A DNA stretch of 64,000 nt from Arthrobacter sp. UKPF54-2 (GCF_007858535.1 NZ_CP040174.1:186001-250000); one strand, 5' to 3'. Positions 44,670 through 53,332 are shown, counted from the first letter of the stretch. Numbers and translations are program-made. The notes: a model not told the origin generated them from the sequence alone.

Positions 44670-45338
44670 TTACTCCCGCGGCACCTCTCCCCCGGCGGCA
44701 CGGCGCTCTTGGGCGGTGTAGGCGGAGTGGGCCGAGGCCTCCGCCAGACTGGCCCCGGCCATGCGCGCCTCCCGCAGCCGGCGGGTCTTGGCGGACTGGC
44801 CGGAGAAGGCGGCGTCCACGTTGCCAGCGGCATACGTCAGGGCGTCTTCGGCCCGGATGCCGAGTCCGTGCGCCGTCAGGACAGCGTCCTGGTTGGCTCC
44901 GAGGTAGGTGAACTGCCAGCCGTACTGGTGCTGCTGGCGCTCGACCAAGGCCTTGACCATGGCGCCGCTGGCTTCGCGCGAAGCGTTTTCGTGCCCGTCG
45001 GTCAGCACGGCCACGAGCACAGTGCCCGGACGCTCCGGTTCGGGCAGCGCCGCCAGTTCCGCGCCGGCCTCCCCGATCAGCCGGACCATGGCATCGTGCA
45101 GGGCGGTGCTGCCGCGGGGCTGGAGGACCAGCGGCGGGACGTCCTGGATGTCCACTGCGGCGTAGACCCGTTCGTAGACGTCATCGAACTGGGCCAGTGA
45201 GAGCTTGCACCGGCCTGCCACCGCCTGCTGTTCGCGGACGAAGGCCGCGAAGCCGCCCGCCGTCTCGTCGGCGATGGAGCTCATGGACCCGGAACGGTCC
45301 AGGAGAACGTACACGTGCGTCAGTGCCGAATCTGTCAT
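44670..45338 (-). CDS. VWA domain protein
   Basis: A 222-residue soluble von Willebrand factor A domain. The metal-ion-dependent adhesion site is complete: DRSGSMS (residues 14-20), the Thr in PRGSTALHDA, and the Asp in AVLTDGHENAS. There is no signal peptide or membrane segment, so it is cytosolic. It resembles the stand-alone VWA proteins of unknown role found in many bacteria; no MoxR-type ATPase is next to it. The ATG follows GGGGAAG by a short spacer. Confidence 0.85.
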   Translation of the reverse strand: MTDSALTHVYVLLDRSGSMSSIADETAGGFAAFVREQQAVAGRCKLSLAQFDDVYERVYAAVDIQDVPPLVLQPRGSTALHDAMVRLIGEAGAELAALPEPERPGTVLVAVLTDGHENASREASGAMVKALVERQQHQYGWQFTYLGANQDAVLTAHGLGIRAEDALTYAAGNVDAAFSGQSAKTRRLREARMAGASLAEASAHSAYTAQERRAAGGEVPRE

Positions 45339-45444
45339 GCTTCCCCATTTCCGGCCCGGAGGGGTACCCCGGGCCCACTGTCCCCAGCGGAGGGCTGGAT
45401 AAGCATGAGGCTACGGCGGGGCTGCGACAGTATTGCCCGAACCC

Positions 45445-45915
45445 TCAGCTGCGGAAGTGCGCGGGGCCCTCGGGATCCCGGGCCCGCTCGATCGCCTCCA
45501 GGTGGCCCGGCATCAGTTCGGGAAACTCCTCGGGCCGGAACCAGCCCACGGCGAGGGATTCGTCGTCGTTGACGCGCGCCTCCCCCGAGACGTACCGGCA
45601 GCGGAAGACCAGGGTCAGGAAGTGGCAGACGTCCCCGTTGGGGTAGGTGGTGGGTCCGACGGCGTCCACCGAGACGAGCCGCTCGGCCACGGCCACCACC
45701 CCGGTTTCCTCCAGGACCTCCCGGAGCAGGCCCGGCGCCGGGTCCTCGCCCGGTTCCAGGATGCCGGTGATCAGCCCCCACCGGCCGTTGTCCGCCCGCT
45801 GGCCGAGCAGGACCCGGCCGGCGTCGTCGAAGACCACGGCCCGCACGCCCGGAATCCACAGCATCTCGTGGCTGATCTTCTCGCGCAGTTTCAGGATGAA
45901 GTCGGGAGTGGCCAT
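45445..45915 (-). CDS. Nudix hydrolase
   Basis: A 156-residue pyrophosphohydrolase with a full Nudix box, GILEPGEDPAPGLLREVLEETGV in outline (G-x5-E-x7-REVxEExGV, about residues 50-72), preceded by the usual beta strand RAVVFDDAGRVLLGQR. Substrate unknown; nucleotide sugars and oxidised nucleotides are common. The ATG is 6 nt after TAGGCT (45922-45927, minus strand), which overlaps the stop codon of the upstream peptidase gene. Confidence 0.88.
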   Translation of the reverse strand: MATPDFILKLREKISHEMLWIPGVRAVVFDDAGRVLLGQRADNGRWGLITGILEPGEDPAPGLLREVLEETGVVAVAERLVSVDAVGPTTYPNGDVCHFLTLVFRCRYVSGEARVNDDESLAVGWFRPEEFPELMPGHLEAIERARDPEGPAHFRS

Positions 45916-45921
45916 GCCGCC

Positions 45922-45927
45922 AGCCTA
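45922..45927 (-). promoter_or_regulatory. Candidate -10 element of the Nudix gene, overlapping a stop codon
   Basis: On the minus strand TAGGCT lies 6 nt before the Nudix ATG. Its TAG is the stop codon of the prepilin peptidase gene (45927-45925). Confidence 0.5.
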
Positions 45928-46446
45928 GCCTGCGGGCAGCAGCATCGCGGCCGCGGTGCCCGCCAGCATAAAGGGACCGAACGGGATGTCCGATTTCAGG
46001 GTGCCGCGCCGGGTCAGGAGCAGGGCCACGCTCCAGAGTCCGCCGAACAGGAAGGCCGCGAACGTTCCGGCGAAGACGTGACCCCAGCCGAGGAAGCCGA
46101 GGTACAGGCCCAGCACCCCGGCGAGCTTGACGTCGCCGAAGCCCATCCCCGGCGGGTAGGCGGCGCGCAGCAGGAAGTAGAACAGCCAGAGGACCGCGGC
46201 GCCGGCCAGCACCCGGAGCCCGGGCACACCGAACAGCCCGGCGCCGCCGCCCGCCGCGGCACCGGCGAGCAGCAGCACGCCCGCGACCGCGTAGGAGGGA
46301 AAGATGATCCGGTTGGGCAGCAGGTGGTGCCGGATGTCGATGACGGTCAGCCGCGCAGCCATCACGGCAAAGTACGCGCACGCCAGCAGCACCAGCCAGA
46401 AGGCCAGCGGGGCGGCTCCCCCCAGGTCACCGAGACGATGGATCAC
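45925..46446 (-). CDS. A24-family prepilin peptidase, catalytic domain only
   Basis: A 173-residue integral membrane aspartic protease with about six segments. The two catalytic aspartates are in TVIDIRHHLLPN and GMGFGDVKLAG. The N-terminal methylase domain of full-length PilD enzymes is missing, as in many Gram-positive and archaeal-type members. No pilin or pilus assembly gene is in the window, so its substrates are encoded elsewhere. The GTG at 46446 is 6 nt after TAGCAT (46453-46458, minus strand). Confidence 0.88.
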   Translation of the reverse strand: MIHRLGDLGGAAPLAFWLVLLACAYFAVMAARLTVIDIRHHLLPNRIIFPSYAVAGVLLLAGAAAGGGAGLFGVPGLRVLAGAAVLWLFYFLLRAAYPPGMGFGDVKLAGVLGLYLGFLGWGHVFAGTFAAFLFGGLWSVALLLTRRGTLKSDIPFGPFMLAGTAAAMLLPAG

Positions 46447-46540
46447 CCTCGGATGCTACCGGTTTTTGCCGCGGCGGCGCCGCACGCGGCCCGGCGGCGT
46501 GTGACTGGCGGCCGGTCCGGCCCGGCGCTAGGCTTCCCGG

Positions 46541-47188
46541 ATGACTGACCTCGCCCGCTACTGGCCGCCCTTCGGCCTCACCCTGGCCACGCCCCGCCTC
46601 ACACTCCGGCCGATCCGGGACGAGGACATCCCGGCGGCGGTGCAGGCGGCATTGAGCGGCATCCACGAGCCCGGACACAGCCCGTTCAGTACTCCGTGGA
46701 CCGAGTTCCCCGCCGAGGAGCTCGGGCCGAACATGGCCCAGTGGTACTGGCGCTGCCGCGGCACTATGTCGCCGCAGGATTGGACGCTGCTGCTGGGCAT
46801 CTGGCACGACGGCGACTTCATCGGCTGCCAAGACGTCGGGGCCAAGGACTTCGCCACCCTGAAGACGGTCAGCACCGGCTCCTGGCTAATCCGGGGCGTG
46901 CAGGGCCGGGGACTGGGCAAGGAGATGCGCGCCGCCGTGGCCCTCTACGCGTTCGACTGGCTCGGCGCCGAAGTCGCCGAATCCTCCGCGGCGGCCTGGA
47001 ACCAGCAATCCCTCGGCGTCTCCCGCTCCCTCGGCTACGAACTCAACGGAACCACCCGCGCCAACTGGGGCGGCCAGCTCCGCGACGTCCAAAAAGTCCG
47101 CCTCACCCCCGCCACCTTCAAACGCCCCGACTGGACGCTCGAAGTCCAAGGCCACGAACCCACCGCAAAGTACCTGGGGATCGGGTAG
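46541..47188 (+). CDS. GNAT family N-acetyltransferase
   Basis: A 215-residue protein of the RimJ/RimL-like GNAT group. It starts with TPRLTLRPIRDEDIPA, has the acetyl-CoA loop RGVQGRGLGKEMRAAVALYAF and the AAWNQQSLGVSRSLGYELNG segment where modified substrates are usually held. Substrate unknown. The ATG is 6 nt after TAGGCT (46529-46534), a leaderless signature. It is convergent with phoH across 382 bp of repeat-containing DNA. Confidence 0.88.
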   Translation: MTDLARYWPPFGLTLATPRLTLRPIRDEDIPAAVQAALSGIHEPGHSPFSTPWTEFPAEELGPNMAQWYWRCRGTMSPQDWTLLLGIWHDGDFIGCQDVGAKDFATLKTVSTGSWLIRGVQGRGLGKEMRAAVALYAFDWLGAEVAESSAAAWNQQSLGVSRSLGYELNGTTRANWGGQLRDVQKVRLTPATFKRPDWTLEVQGHEPTAKYLGIG

Positions 47189-47210
47189 CACGGCAGGGCA
47201 ACGGCGCCCC

Positions 47211-47461
47211 GCCGTCGCTTAGACACCTCCCGTCGCTGCGCTGCCGTCGGCGATGCGCTACTACGCGGGCCACCGCGTCCCCGTGAAGGTGACGAACGCA
47301 CACGCCGCGCCGCGGGCCTTTCGTGTAGTCGCGCATCGCGGCACATCGGCCCCCAAAGGTCGCCCAGCGACCGTCGGGGGGCGATGGGACGAAGCGGCGT
47401 CCCGAGGGCCCCACGGCGAGCCTGCGAGCCTTGGGAAGGGATCGCCGCGCTAAGCGACGGC
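47211..47461. repeat. Structured element bounded by 12-bp inverted repeats
   Basis: Perfect inverted repeats GCCGTCGCTTAG (47211-47222) and CTAAGCGACGGC (47450-47461) bound 251 bp without a credible gene. Inside are nested imperfect inverted repeats: about 47250-47264 with 47325-47339, and a 20-bp stem at 47344-47363/47367-47386 (17 of 20 paired, loop CCA). It lies between the convergent GNAT and phoH genes, a usual site for REP- or MITE-like elements. No target duplication is evident. Confidence 0.5.
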
Positions 47462-47462
47462 G

Positions 47463-47550
47463 AAAGGGCCGCGGCGGGCGAACCCAACCACGGCGAACCC
47501 AACCACGACCCCCAACGCAAAGGGCCGCAGCGGGGCGAACCCAACCACGG
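47463..47550. repeat. Short direct repeats next to the structured element
   Basis: The 15-mer GCGAACCCAACCACG occurs three times exactly (47478-47492, 47493-47507, 47535-47549). The first and third copies are part of a longer repeat starting AAAGGGCCGC. This fills most of the space to the phoH stop at 47571. Not coding in any convincing frame. Confidence 0.7.
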
Positions 47551-47570
47551 CCCCAAGCGGACGGCGAGGC

Positions 47571-49013
47571 CTAGATTTCCGCCCCCTCGAGCATGTCGGT
47601 CACCAGAGCCGCGATCGGCGAGCGCTCGGAGCGGGTGAGGGTGATGTGGCCGAAGAGCGGGTGGCCCTTGAGTGTCTCGACGACGGCGGCGACGCCGTCG
47701 TGCCGTCCGACCCGCAGGTTGTCGCGCTGGGCGACGTCGTGGGTCAGGACGATCTTGGAGTTCTGCCCGATCCGGCTCATGACCGTGAGCAGGACGTTCT
47801 TCTCGAGGGACTGGGCCTCGTCCACGATGACGAACGCGTCGTGGAGTGAGCGGCCACGGATGTGCGTGAGCGGCATGACCTCGAGCATGCCGCGGTCCAT
47901 GACCTCCTCGACCACCTCCTGGCTGACCAGTGCGCCGAGGGTGTCGAAGACGGCCTGCGCCCACGGGGTCATTTTTTCCGACTCGGAGCCGGGCAGGTAG
48001 CCGAGTTCCTGGCCGCCGACGGCGTAGAGCGGCCGGAAGACGATCACCTTGCGGTGTTCCCGGCGCTCCAGGACGGCCTCGAGGCCGGCGCACAGGGCGA
48101 GGGCGGACTTGCCGGTGCCGGCGCGGCCGCCGAGGGACACGATCCCCACCGACGGGTCCATCAACAGGTCGATGGCCAGCCGCTGCTCGGCGGAGCGTCC
48201 GTGCAGGCCGAACACGTCCCGGTCGCCCTTGACCAGGCGGACCTGTTTGTCCGCCCCGACCCGGCCCAGGGCGGAGCCGCGGCCGGAGAGCAGGACCAGC
48301 CCGGTGTTGACCGGCAGCTCGGCCGCGGCCGGAATGAAGACCGGCTCGTGGCCGTAGAGGGTGGCGACCTCGTCTTCGGCGGCGTCGATTTCGGCGATGC
48401 CGGTCCAGCCCGAGTCCTTGACCAGCTCGTTGCGGTATTCGTCCGCGAGCAGGCCCATGGCGGAGGCCTTGACCCGCATCGGCAGGTCCTTGGATACCAC
48501 GGTCACGTCGCGGCCCTCGTTGGCGAGGTTCTTGGCGACGGCCAGGATCCGGCTGTCGTTGTCGCCTCCGCGGAAACCGGCCGGCAGGACCTCAGCCGAG
48601 ATGTGGTTCATCTCCACCATCAGGGTGCCGCCCTCGGTGCCCAGCGGGATGGGGCGGTCCAGGCCGCCGTGCTCCACCCGGAGGTCATCGAGGAGCCGCA
48701 GCGCCTTGCGGGCGAAATAGCCCAGCTCCGGGTCGTGCCGTTTGCCTTCCAGCTCGGTGATGACCACGATCGGCAGGATGACTTCATGCTCGGCGAACCG
48801 CAGCAGCGCGCGCGGGTCGGACAGCAGCACGGAGGTGTCGATCACGTAGCTTCGGGCGGATTCCCGTTCTGCCGTTCCTTCCCCGGAAACAGCAAGACCG
48901 GCCGCAACGTCGGGATTCGCTGCGCCGGTCGTGGAAGTTGCTCGCTTGGCGCGAGAGGTAGCCTTCTTGCCCTGGTCGGAAATGACGCCGGGCAATACTT
49001 CAGAAATAGCCAC
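47571..49013 (-). CDS. PhoH-like ATPase fused to a PIN domain (PhoH2/YlaK type)
   Basis: A 480-residue fusion. After about 55 Ala/Thr-rich residues comes a PIN ribonuclease domain (about 55-200) with the acidic residues in [31 protein letters not shown] and VSKDLPMR. The PhoH ATPase domain follows, with Walker [12 protein letters not shown] and Walker [12 protein letters not shown]. Mycobacterial PhoH2 of this type is reported as a sequence-selective RNA helicase/RNase, so RNA is the likely substrate. The GTG at 49013 has GGAG about 5 nt upstream. Confidence 0.93.
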   Translation of the reverse strand: MAISEVLPGVISDQGKKATSRAKRATSTTGAANPDVAAGLAVSGEGTAERESARSYVIDTSVLLSDPRALLRFAEHEVILPIVVITELEGKRHDPELGYFARKALRLLDDLRVEHGGLDRPIPLGTEGGTLMVEMNHISAEVLPAGFRGGDNDSRILAVAKNLANEGRDVTVVSKDLPMRVKASAMGLLADEYRNELVKDSGWTGIAEIDAAEDEVATLYGHEPVFIPAAAELPVNTGLVLLSGRGSALGRVGADKQVRLVKGDRDVFGLHGRSAEQRLAIDLLMDPSVGIVSLGGRAGTGKSALALCAGLEAVLERREHRKVIVFRPLYAVGGQELGYLPGSESEKMTPWAQAVFDTLGALVSQEVVEEVMDRGMLEVMPLTHIRGRSLHDAFVIVDEAQSLEKNVLLTVMSRIGQNSKIVLTHDVAQRDNLRVGRHDGVAAVVETLKGHPLFGHITLTRSERSPIAALVTDMLEGAEI

Positions 49014-49247
49014 ATCGACTCCAGCCCCGGGCCGCCGGCCCGGAATTGTTATTGGTGAGGCGGCTCGGCCGTGAGGCCGGACGCGGCCTCCCATACACCC
49101 GGTGCGAACTTCCGCTCCATGTACTGGCCTCCCCGATCAGCCGGCGGTTTGCCTGCTGATGGGATTAACGTACGTCCACGGCGCGTCGATTGCCGGACTA
49201 TTTTTCGGCGATTCTTGCGGACATCAGGTGACGGGCGGGTGAACCGT

Positions 49248-50021
49248 TCAGGCGCCGAAGCGGCGCTGCCTGCCGGCGTAGTCCCGCAGGGCGCGCAGGA
49301 AGTCCACCTTGCGGAACGCGGGCCACAGGGCCTCGCAGAAATAGAACTCGCTGTAGGCGCTCTGCCACATCAGGAACCCGGAGAGCCGCTGCTCCCCGGA
49401 GGTGCGGATCACCAGGTCCGGGTCGGGCTGGCCGCGGGTGTAGAGGAAGCGGGAGATGTCGTCGACGCTGAGTTCGTCCGCCAGCTTGCCGATGTCGGCG
49501 CCGCGGGCGACGGCGTCGTGCAGCAGTTCGCGGACGGCGTCGACGATTTCCCGGCGTCCGCCGTAGCCGACGGCGACGTTGACGTGGATCTTCTCGTGCG
49601 CCGGGGTGCGGGCCGTGAGCTTGTTCAGCCGTTCGGCGAGGTAGTCGGGCAGGAGCTCCGGTGCACCCATGGCGTGCACCGAGATGTCGGCGTCCTCGTC
49701 GAGGCGGTCAAGGGTGTTGGCGATGATCCCCATCAGCAGGTCCAGCTCCTCGCCGGAGCGGTTCATGTTGTCGGTGGAGAGCATGTAGAGCGTGACCACC
49801 TTGACGCCGAGCTCCTGGCACCAGCCGAGGAATTCGTGGATCTTGTCCGCGCCGGCCTGGTGGCCCTGGCTCGTGGGGGCGTTGAACTGCCGGGCCCAGC
49901 GCCGGTTGCCGTCGACCATCACCCCGATGTGCCGCGGGATCCGCTCCGGGTCGAGGGAACGCTGGAGTTTGCGCTCGTAGAAGCCATACAGGAACCCGGG
50001 CAGTTCCATCCGGAGATTCAC
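49248..50021 (-). CDS. uppS: Isoprenyl (cis-prenyl) transferase
   Basis: Cis-prenyltransferase of 257 residues making polyprenyl diphosphate carriers. The catalytic Asp37 is in HIGVMVDGNRRWAR; later motifs are TLYMLSTDNMNRS, VNVAVGYGGRREI and DLVIRTSGEQRLSGFLMWQSAYSEFYF. It lies beside trhA as the Z-farnesyl diphosphate synthase gene does in mycobacteria (from memory), so a short-chain product is possible; chain length cannot be read here. The GTG start has AAGGAAG about 6 nt upstream. Divergent from trhA. Confidence 0.92.
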   Translation of the reverse strand: MNLRMELPGFLYGFYERKLQRSLDPERIPRHIGVMVDGNRRWARQFNAPTSQGHQAGADKIHEFLGWCQELGVKVVTLYMLSTDNMNRSGEELDLLMGIIANTLDRLDEDADISVHAMGAPELLPDYLAERLNKLTARTPAHEKIHVNVAVGYGGRREIVDAVRELLHDAVARGADIGKLADELSVDDISRFLYTRGQPDPDLVIRTSGEQRLSGFLMWQSAYSEFYFCEALWPAFRKVDFLRALRDYAGRQRRFGA

Positions 50022-50119
50022 CTGGCTTCCTTGGGGTCTGACGGCAGTGCATTCCTAGGCTACCCGCCGGAGGGCCGGTGCCGCGCACGCCGCCGCCGTC
50101 ATTTTCCGCCGCACCCCTT

Positions 50120-50135
50120 GTTACCGATGGGTAAC
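50120..50135. promoter_or_regulatory. Candidate operator in the trhA promoter
   Basis: Perfect inverted repeat GTTACC-N4-GGTAAC, 16-22 bp upstream of the TATTAT hexamer and therefore over the -35 region of trhA. This layout and half-site resemble TetR-family operators. The regulator is not in the window. Confidence 0.45.
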
Positions 50136-50151
50136 TTACTGGACCGTAGGT

Positions 50152-50157
50152 TATTAT
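50152..50157 (+). promoter_or_regulatory. Candidate -10 element of trhA
   Basis: TATTAT (5 of 6 to consensus) is 6 nt before the ATG at 50164, placing transcription start at or next to the start codon. Confidence 0.55.
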
Positions 50158-50163
50158 GGCGGC

Positions 50164-50907
50164 ATGGAGAGCACCAGTCCGGAGCCCGGATCCGAGCGGT
50201 CCGCGCAGAGCGCATCAGGCCCCTCGGCCCGCAGCAACAGCCCGGTCGACGACGCCGCCGTAAGGATCGCCGAACTGCTGATGATCAAGCCCAAGTGGCG
50301 GGGCTGGATCCACACCGTCACCGCGCCGCTGGCGCTTGCCGCCGGCCTGGCGCTGGTGCTGCTGGCCCCCACGGCGGATCTGAAGATCGCCTCGGCGGTC
50401 TATGCGTTCACCGGGGTGCTGCTCTTTGGTGTCAGTGCCGTCTACCACCGCGGGAACTGGTCCCCGGGTGTGAAGATCGTGCTGAAAAGGCTGGACCACA
50501 CCAACATCATGCTGGTGATTGCGGGCAGCTACACCCCGCTGGCCTGGGCGCTCCTGGAGCGGCCCAAGGCCGTGCTGCTGCTCTGGGTGATCTGGTCCGG
50601 CGCCGTGCTGGGGGTGCTCTTCCGGCTGCTCTGGACCGATGCCCCGCGCTGGCTGTATGTGCCGATCTACATCGCCCTGGGCTGCGGCGCCCTGTTCTAC
50701 CTGCCGGACTTCTTTGCCGCCAGCATCCCCGCCGCCGTGCTGATCTGCGTCGGCGGAGCGCTGTATATTGCCGGCGCCGTCTTCTACGCCCTGAAGAAAC
50801 CGAACTTCAGCTACGAGCATTTCGGCTTCCACGAACTGTTCCACGCCTTCACGGTCTTTGCCTTCGCGGCACACTACATCGGCATCGCGATCGCCGTCCT
50901 GGGCTGA
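50164..50907 (+). CDS. trhA: Hemolysin III family (TrhA/PAQR-like) membrane protein
   Basis: A 247-residue protein with seven predicted membrane segments and the family metal-site motifs: Ser/His in VSAVYHRGNW, DHTNIMLVIAGSYTPL, and HELFHAFTVFAFAAHY near the C-terminus. Homologues are linked to membrane energetics and fluidity; few are real hemolysins. The first 45 residues are a polar Ser/Pro-rich tail. It should be leaderless, with a TATTAT hexamer and an upstream palindrome. Confidence 0.9.
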   Translation: MESTSPEPGSERSAQSASGPSARSNSPVDDAAVRIAELLMIKPKWRGWIHTVTAPLALAAGLALVLLAPTADLKIASAVYAFTGVLLFGVSAVYHRGNWSPGVKIVLKRLDHTNIMLVIAGSYTPLAWALLERPKAVLLLWVIWSGAVLGVLFRLLWTDAPRWLYVPIYIALGCGALFYLPDFFAASIPAAVLICVGGALYIAGAVFYALKKPNFSYEHFGFHELFHAFTVFAFAAHYIGIAIAVLG

Positions 50908-51149
50908 GGCCTCGTGCCGGTCCGGGAGGCACCGGCGCGGATTCTCCCCACGTTTGACGGCCCGACGCCGAGACCCGCCGGGACTCCGGCCCGACACGCC
51001 GTCCGCCGCCGTCGAACCCGGGGAAAATCCGGCGACGGAGTCGGCCCATAGTCCGGCCGTCCTGCGGCGATCAGTTCCGGGCCCAGGACGCCGTCACAGT
51101 CAAAAACCACCAGCTCAAACGGGTCCGGGGAGGCCGGGGAAGAAGTCAT
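50908..51149 (-). pseudogene. Remnant of a HAD-superfamily phosphatase
   Basis: From an ATG at 51149, overlapping the DUF255 stop by 4 nt, the frame reads MTSSPASPDPFELVVFDCDG and continues with VL, a perfect HAD motif I with its nucleophile Asp. After about 22 residues similarity to HAD proteins is lost; the frame goes on as Arg/Pro-rich sequence with no motif II-IV and runs into trhA. This looks like the 5' end of a gene, once translationally coupled to DUF255, whose remainder was deleted. Confidence 0.6.
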
Positions 51150-53332
51150 TCAGCCATGGTAGCCAGTTGTTCCCGGAGCTCCCCGGCGGAACGCGCCGGC
51201 AGCCGGCAGACCATGCCCCGGCACAGGAAGGCCTGCGGTGCCCCGTCCGGAGCGGCCTCCCGGCCCTCCAGCAGGGGCACTAGGGCGGCACCGGACTCCC
51301 CCGCCGGGTCCTGCAGCGCGATCACCAGTCCGGGGCTGGGCGAGTGCAACAGCACCCGGTGCAGCGCGGCCCGCTGCGGCGTGTCCGGCCCGACGACGGC
51401 GGCCTCCAGGGGGCCTGCCAGCGCGGCCTGCGCGGTGGCGAGCAGCCAGCCGGCCACCCGGGGCGCCCGCACGGCCAGCGGCGGCAGCAGCGACAGGATG
51501 TTCCCGGCCAGAGCACGGTGTTCGGCAGATCCTGAGAGCGCGGACGAGGTCAGCAGGGCCCCGGCAAACGCGGCCGCACCGCTGGGCGTGGCGTTGTCGA
51601 ACGGGTCCATCCCGGCCGTGCCGCCCTGGGCGTTGCTGACCTGGGACGATTCGCCCGCCGCGTCGTGCAGCTCCCCGCCCGCGGTGAACCGGATACCGGC
51701 GGCGGCCACGATGTCTTCGGCGAGGGTGTACCAGCGGGTCCGGCCGGTGGCGGCGTAGAGCGCGAACAGGCCCTCGGCGCAGAAGGCGTAGTCCTCCAGC
51801 AGGCCGCCGATGCCGCGGGCCGTCCCGCCGTGGGAGACCCTGACCAGCCTGCCCGGTTCAGACCGGTGGCCGGGGGTCCAGTGCACCCGTTCAAGGTAGC
51901 CGGCGATCCGTCCGGCGGCATCCAGCAGCTCCGGCCGCTCCAGCACGGCCCCGGCCTCGGCCAGGGCGGCCACGGCCAGGCCGTTCCAGCCGGCCACCAC
52001 CTTCTCGTCCCGGGCAGGCTGCGGCCGCACCGCACGGGCGCCGCGCAGCACCGGCCGCACCCGCTGCCACAGCTCCTCCTCCGCCCCGGACAGCGCCCGG
52101 CCGGGATGCAGCGGCGACCCGTCCGCTGACACCGTCCCCGCCGCGCGGACATTCATCAGCCCGGCGGCGGCGGCGCCGTCCGCCGGGCCCAGCAGTGCGG
52201 CCAGCTCCCCGGCAGTCCAGAGGTAGCTGGCGCCCTCGGCGTGCACCCCGTCCACCACGGTGTCCGCGTCGAGGGATGAGGCCAGCGCCGCGGGGCCCTC
52301 CGCCTCCGGTCCCCCGGCGCCGGACAGCCCCAGGGCGGCGAGCATCCAGTCCGCAGTGCTGCCGGCGACGGCGGCCGCCTCCCCGGCCGGGTACGCCTCG
52401 GTGCCGCCGAGCCGGATCCAGTGGACGTAGACCCGCAGCAACTGGGCATTGTCGTAGAGCATCTTTTCAAAGTGCGGCACCGACCAGTCTCGGGTCACCG
52501 AGTAACGGGCGAACCCGCCCTCGAGCCGGTCGAAGAGGGCCGAGCGCGCCATCGCAGCGAGCGTGCGCCCGGCCAAATCCCGGGCCGCCTCCGCCGTCCC
52601 GGACGGCACCGCGGCGTGGCGGATCAGGAATTCCAGGACCGCCGACGGCGGGAACTTGGGCGCGGCGCCGAAACCTCCGGCGGCGTCCTCGGCGCGGGCC
52701 AGGGAGCGGACCGCCTCGGAGAGCAGCTCCGGATCCAGGTCCGGCGCGGGCTCGTCGACACGCACGGCGGCGCCGGCCTGGGCGGCGGCGATGCCGCGTG
52801 CCAGCGCGTCGGCGTTCTGTTCGACGGCGCTGCGGCGCTCCAGCCAGGCCTCACGGACCGCCTCGAGCACCTGGCGGAAAGAGGGCCGGCCGGGCAGCGG
52901 CCGGGGCGGATAGTAGGTGCCGGCGTGGAAGGCCCGCCCGTCGGGGAGCAGGAAGACGGACATCGGCCAGCCGCCCTCGCCGCTGATGGCCTGCGTGGCG
53001 GCCATGTAGACGGCGTCGACGTCGGGGCGTTCTTCCCGGTCCACCTTTACGGGGACAAAGTTGGCGTTCAGGAAGTCGGCGGTGTCCCGGTCCTCGAAGG
53101 ACTCGCGGGCCATGACGTGGCACCAGTGGCAGGCCGCGTAGCCGATCGAGAGGAAGACGGGCACGTCGCGGGCTGCGGCGAAGGCGAAGGCTTCATCGCC
53201 GAAGGGGCGCCAGTGCACCGGGTTGCCGGCGTGTTGGCGGAGGTAGGCAGAGGGTTCCCCGCCCAGGGCGTTGGCCGCCCCGGGCCGGTCAGCGGAGGAG
53301 CCGCGGTCAGCGGTTCCCGGGTCCGGCGTCAC
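51146..53332 (-). CDS. DUF255 thioredoxin-domain protein (YyaL/SSP411-like)
   Basis: A 728-residue cytosolic protein. An N-terminal thioredoxin-like DUF255 domain (about 22-190) contains NPVHWRPFG and the redox-type pair Cys68/Cys71 in ACHWCHVM. The rest is an alpha/alpha barrel related to cellobiose epimerase folds. Its activity is unknown. The GTG at 53332 is chosen because GGAGG lies 6 nt upstream; this start overlaps the preceding membrane-protein gene by 26 nt, so translation is likely coupled. The gene order mca - small membrane protein - DUF255 - trhA - uppS is conserved in actinobacteria from memory. Confidence 0.87.
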   Translation of the reverse strand: MTPDPGTADRGSSADRPGAANALGGEPSAYLRQHAGNPVHWRPFGDEAFAFAAARDVPVFLSIGYAACHWCHVMARESFEDRDTADFLNANFVPVKVDREERPDVDAVYMAATQAISGEGGWPMSVFLLPDGRAFHAGTYYPPRPLPGRPSFRQVLEAVREAWLERRSAVEQNADALARGIAAAQAGAAVRVDEPAPDLDPELLSEAVRSLARAEDAAGGFGAAPKFPPSAVLEFLIRHAAVPSGTAEAARDLAGRTLAAMARSALFDRLEGGFARYSVTRDWSVPHFEKMLYDNAQLLRVYVHWIRLGGTEAYPAGEAAAVAGSTADWMLAALGLSGAGGPEAEGPAALASSLDADTVVDGVHAEGASYLWTAGELAALLGPADGAAAAGLMNVRAAGTVSADGSPLHPGRALSGAEEELWQRVRPVLRGARAVRPQPARDEKVVAGWNGLAVAALAEAGAVLERPELLDAAGRIAGYLERVHWTPGHRSEPGRLVRVSHGGTARGIGGLLEDYAFCAEGLFALYAATGRTRWYTLAEDIVAAAGIRFTAGGELHDAAGESSQVSNAQGGTAGMDPFDNATPSGAAAFAGALLTSSALSGSAEHRALAGNILSLLPPLAVRAPRVAGWLLATAQAALAGPLEAAVVGPDTPQRAALHRVLLHSPSPGLVIALQDPAGESGAALVPLLEGREAAPDGAPQAFLCRGMVCRLPARSAGELREQLATMAE

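Noticed and set aside
47189..47570. Small coding genes in the GNAT-phoH gap
   Set aside because: Frames of about 60-100 codons exist on both strands but have repeat-driven, Arg/Gly-rich translations and no ribosome site or leaderless hexamer.
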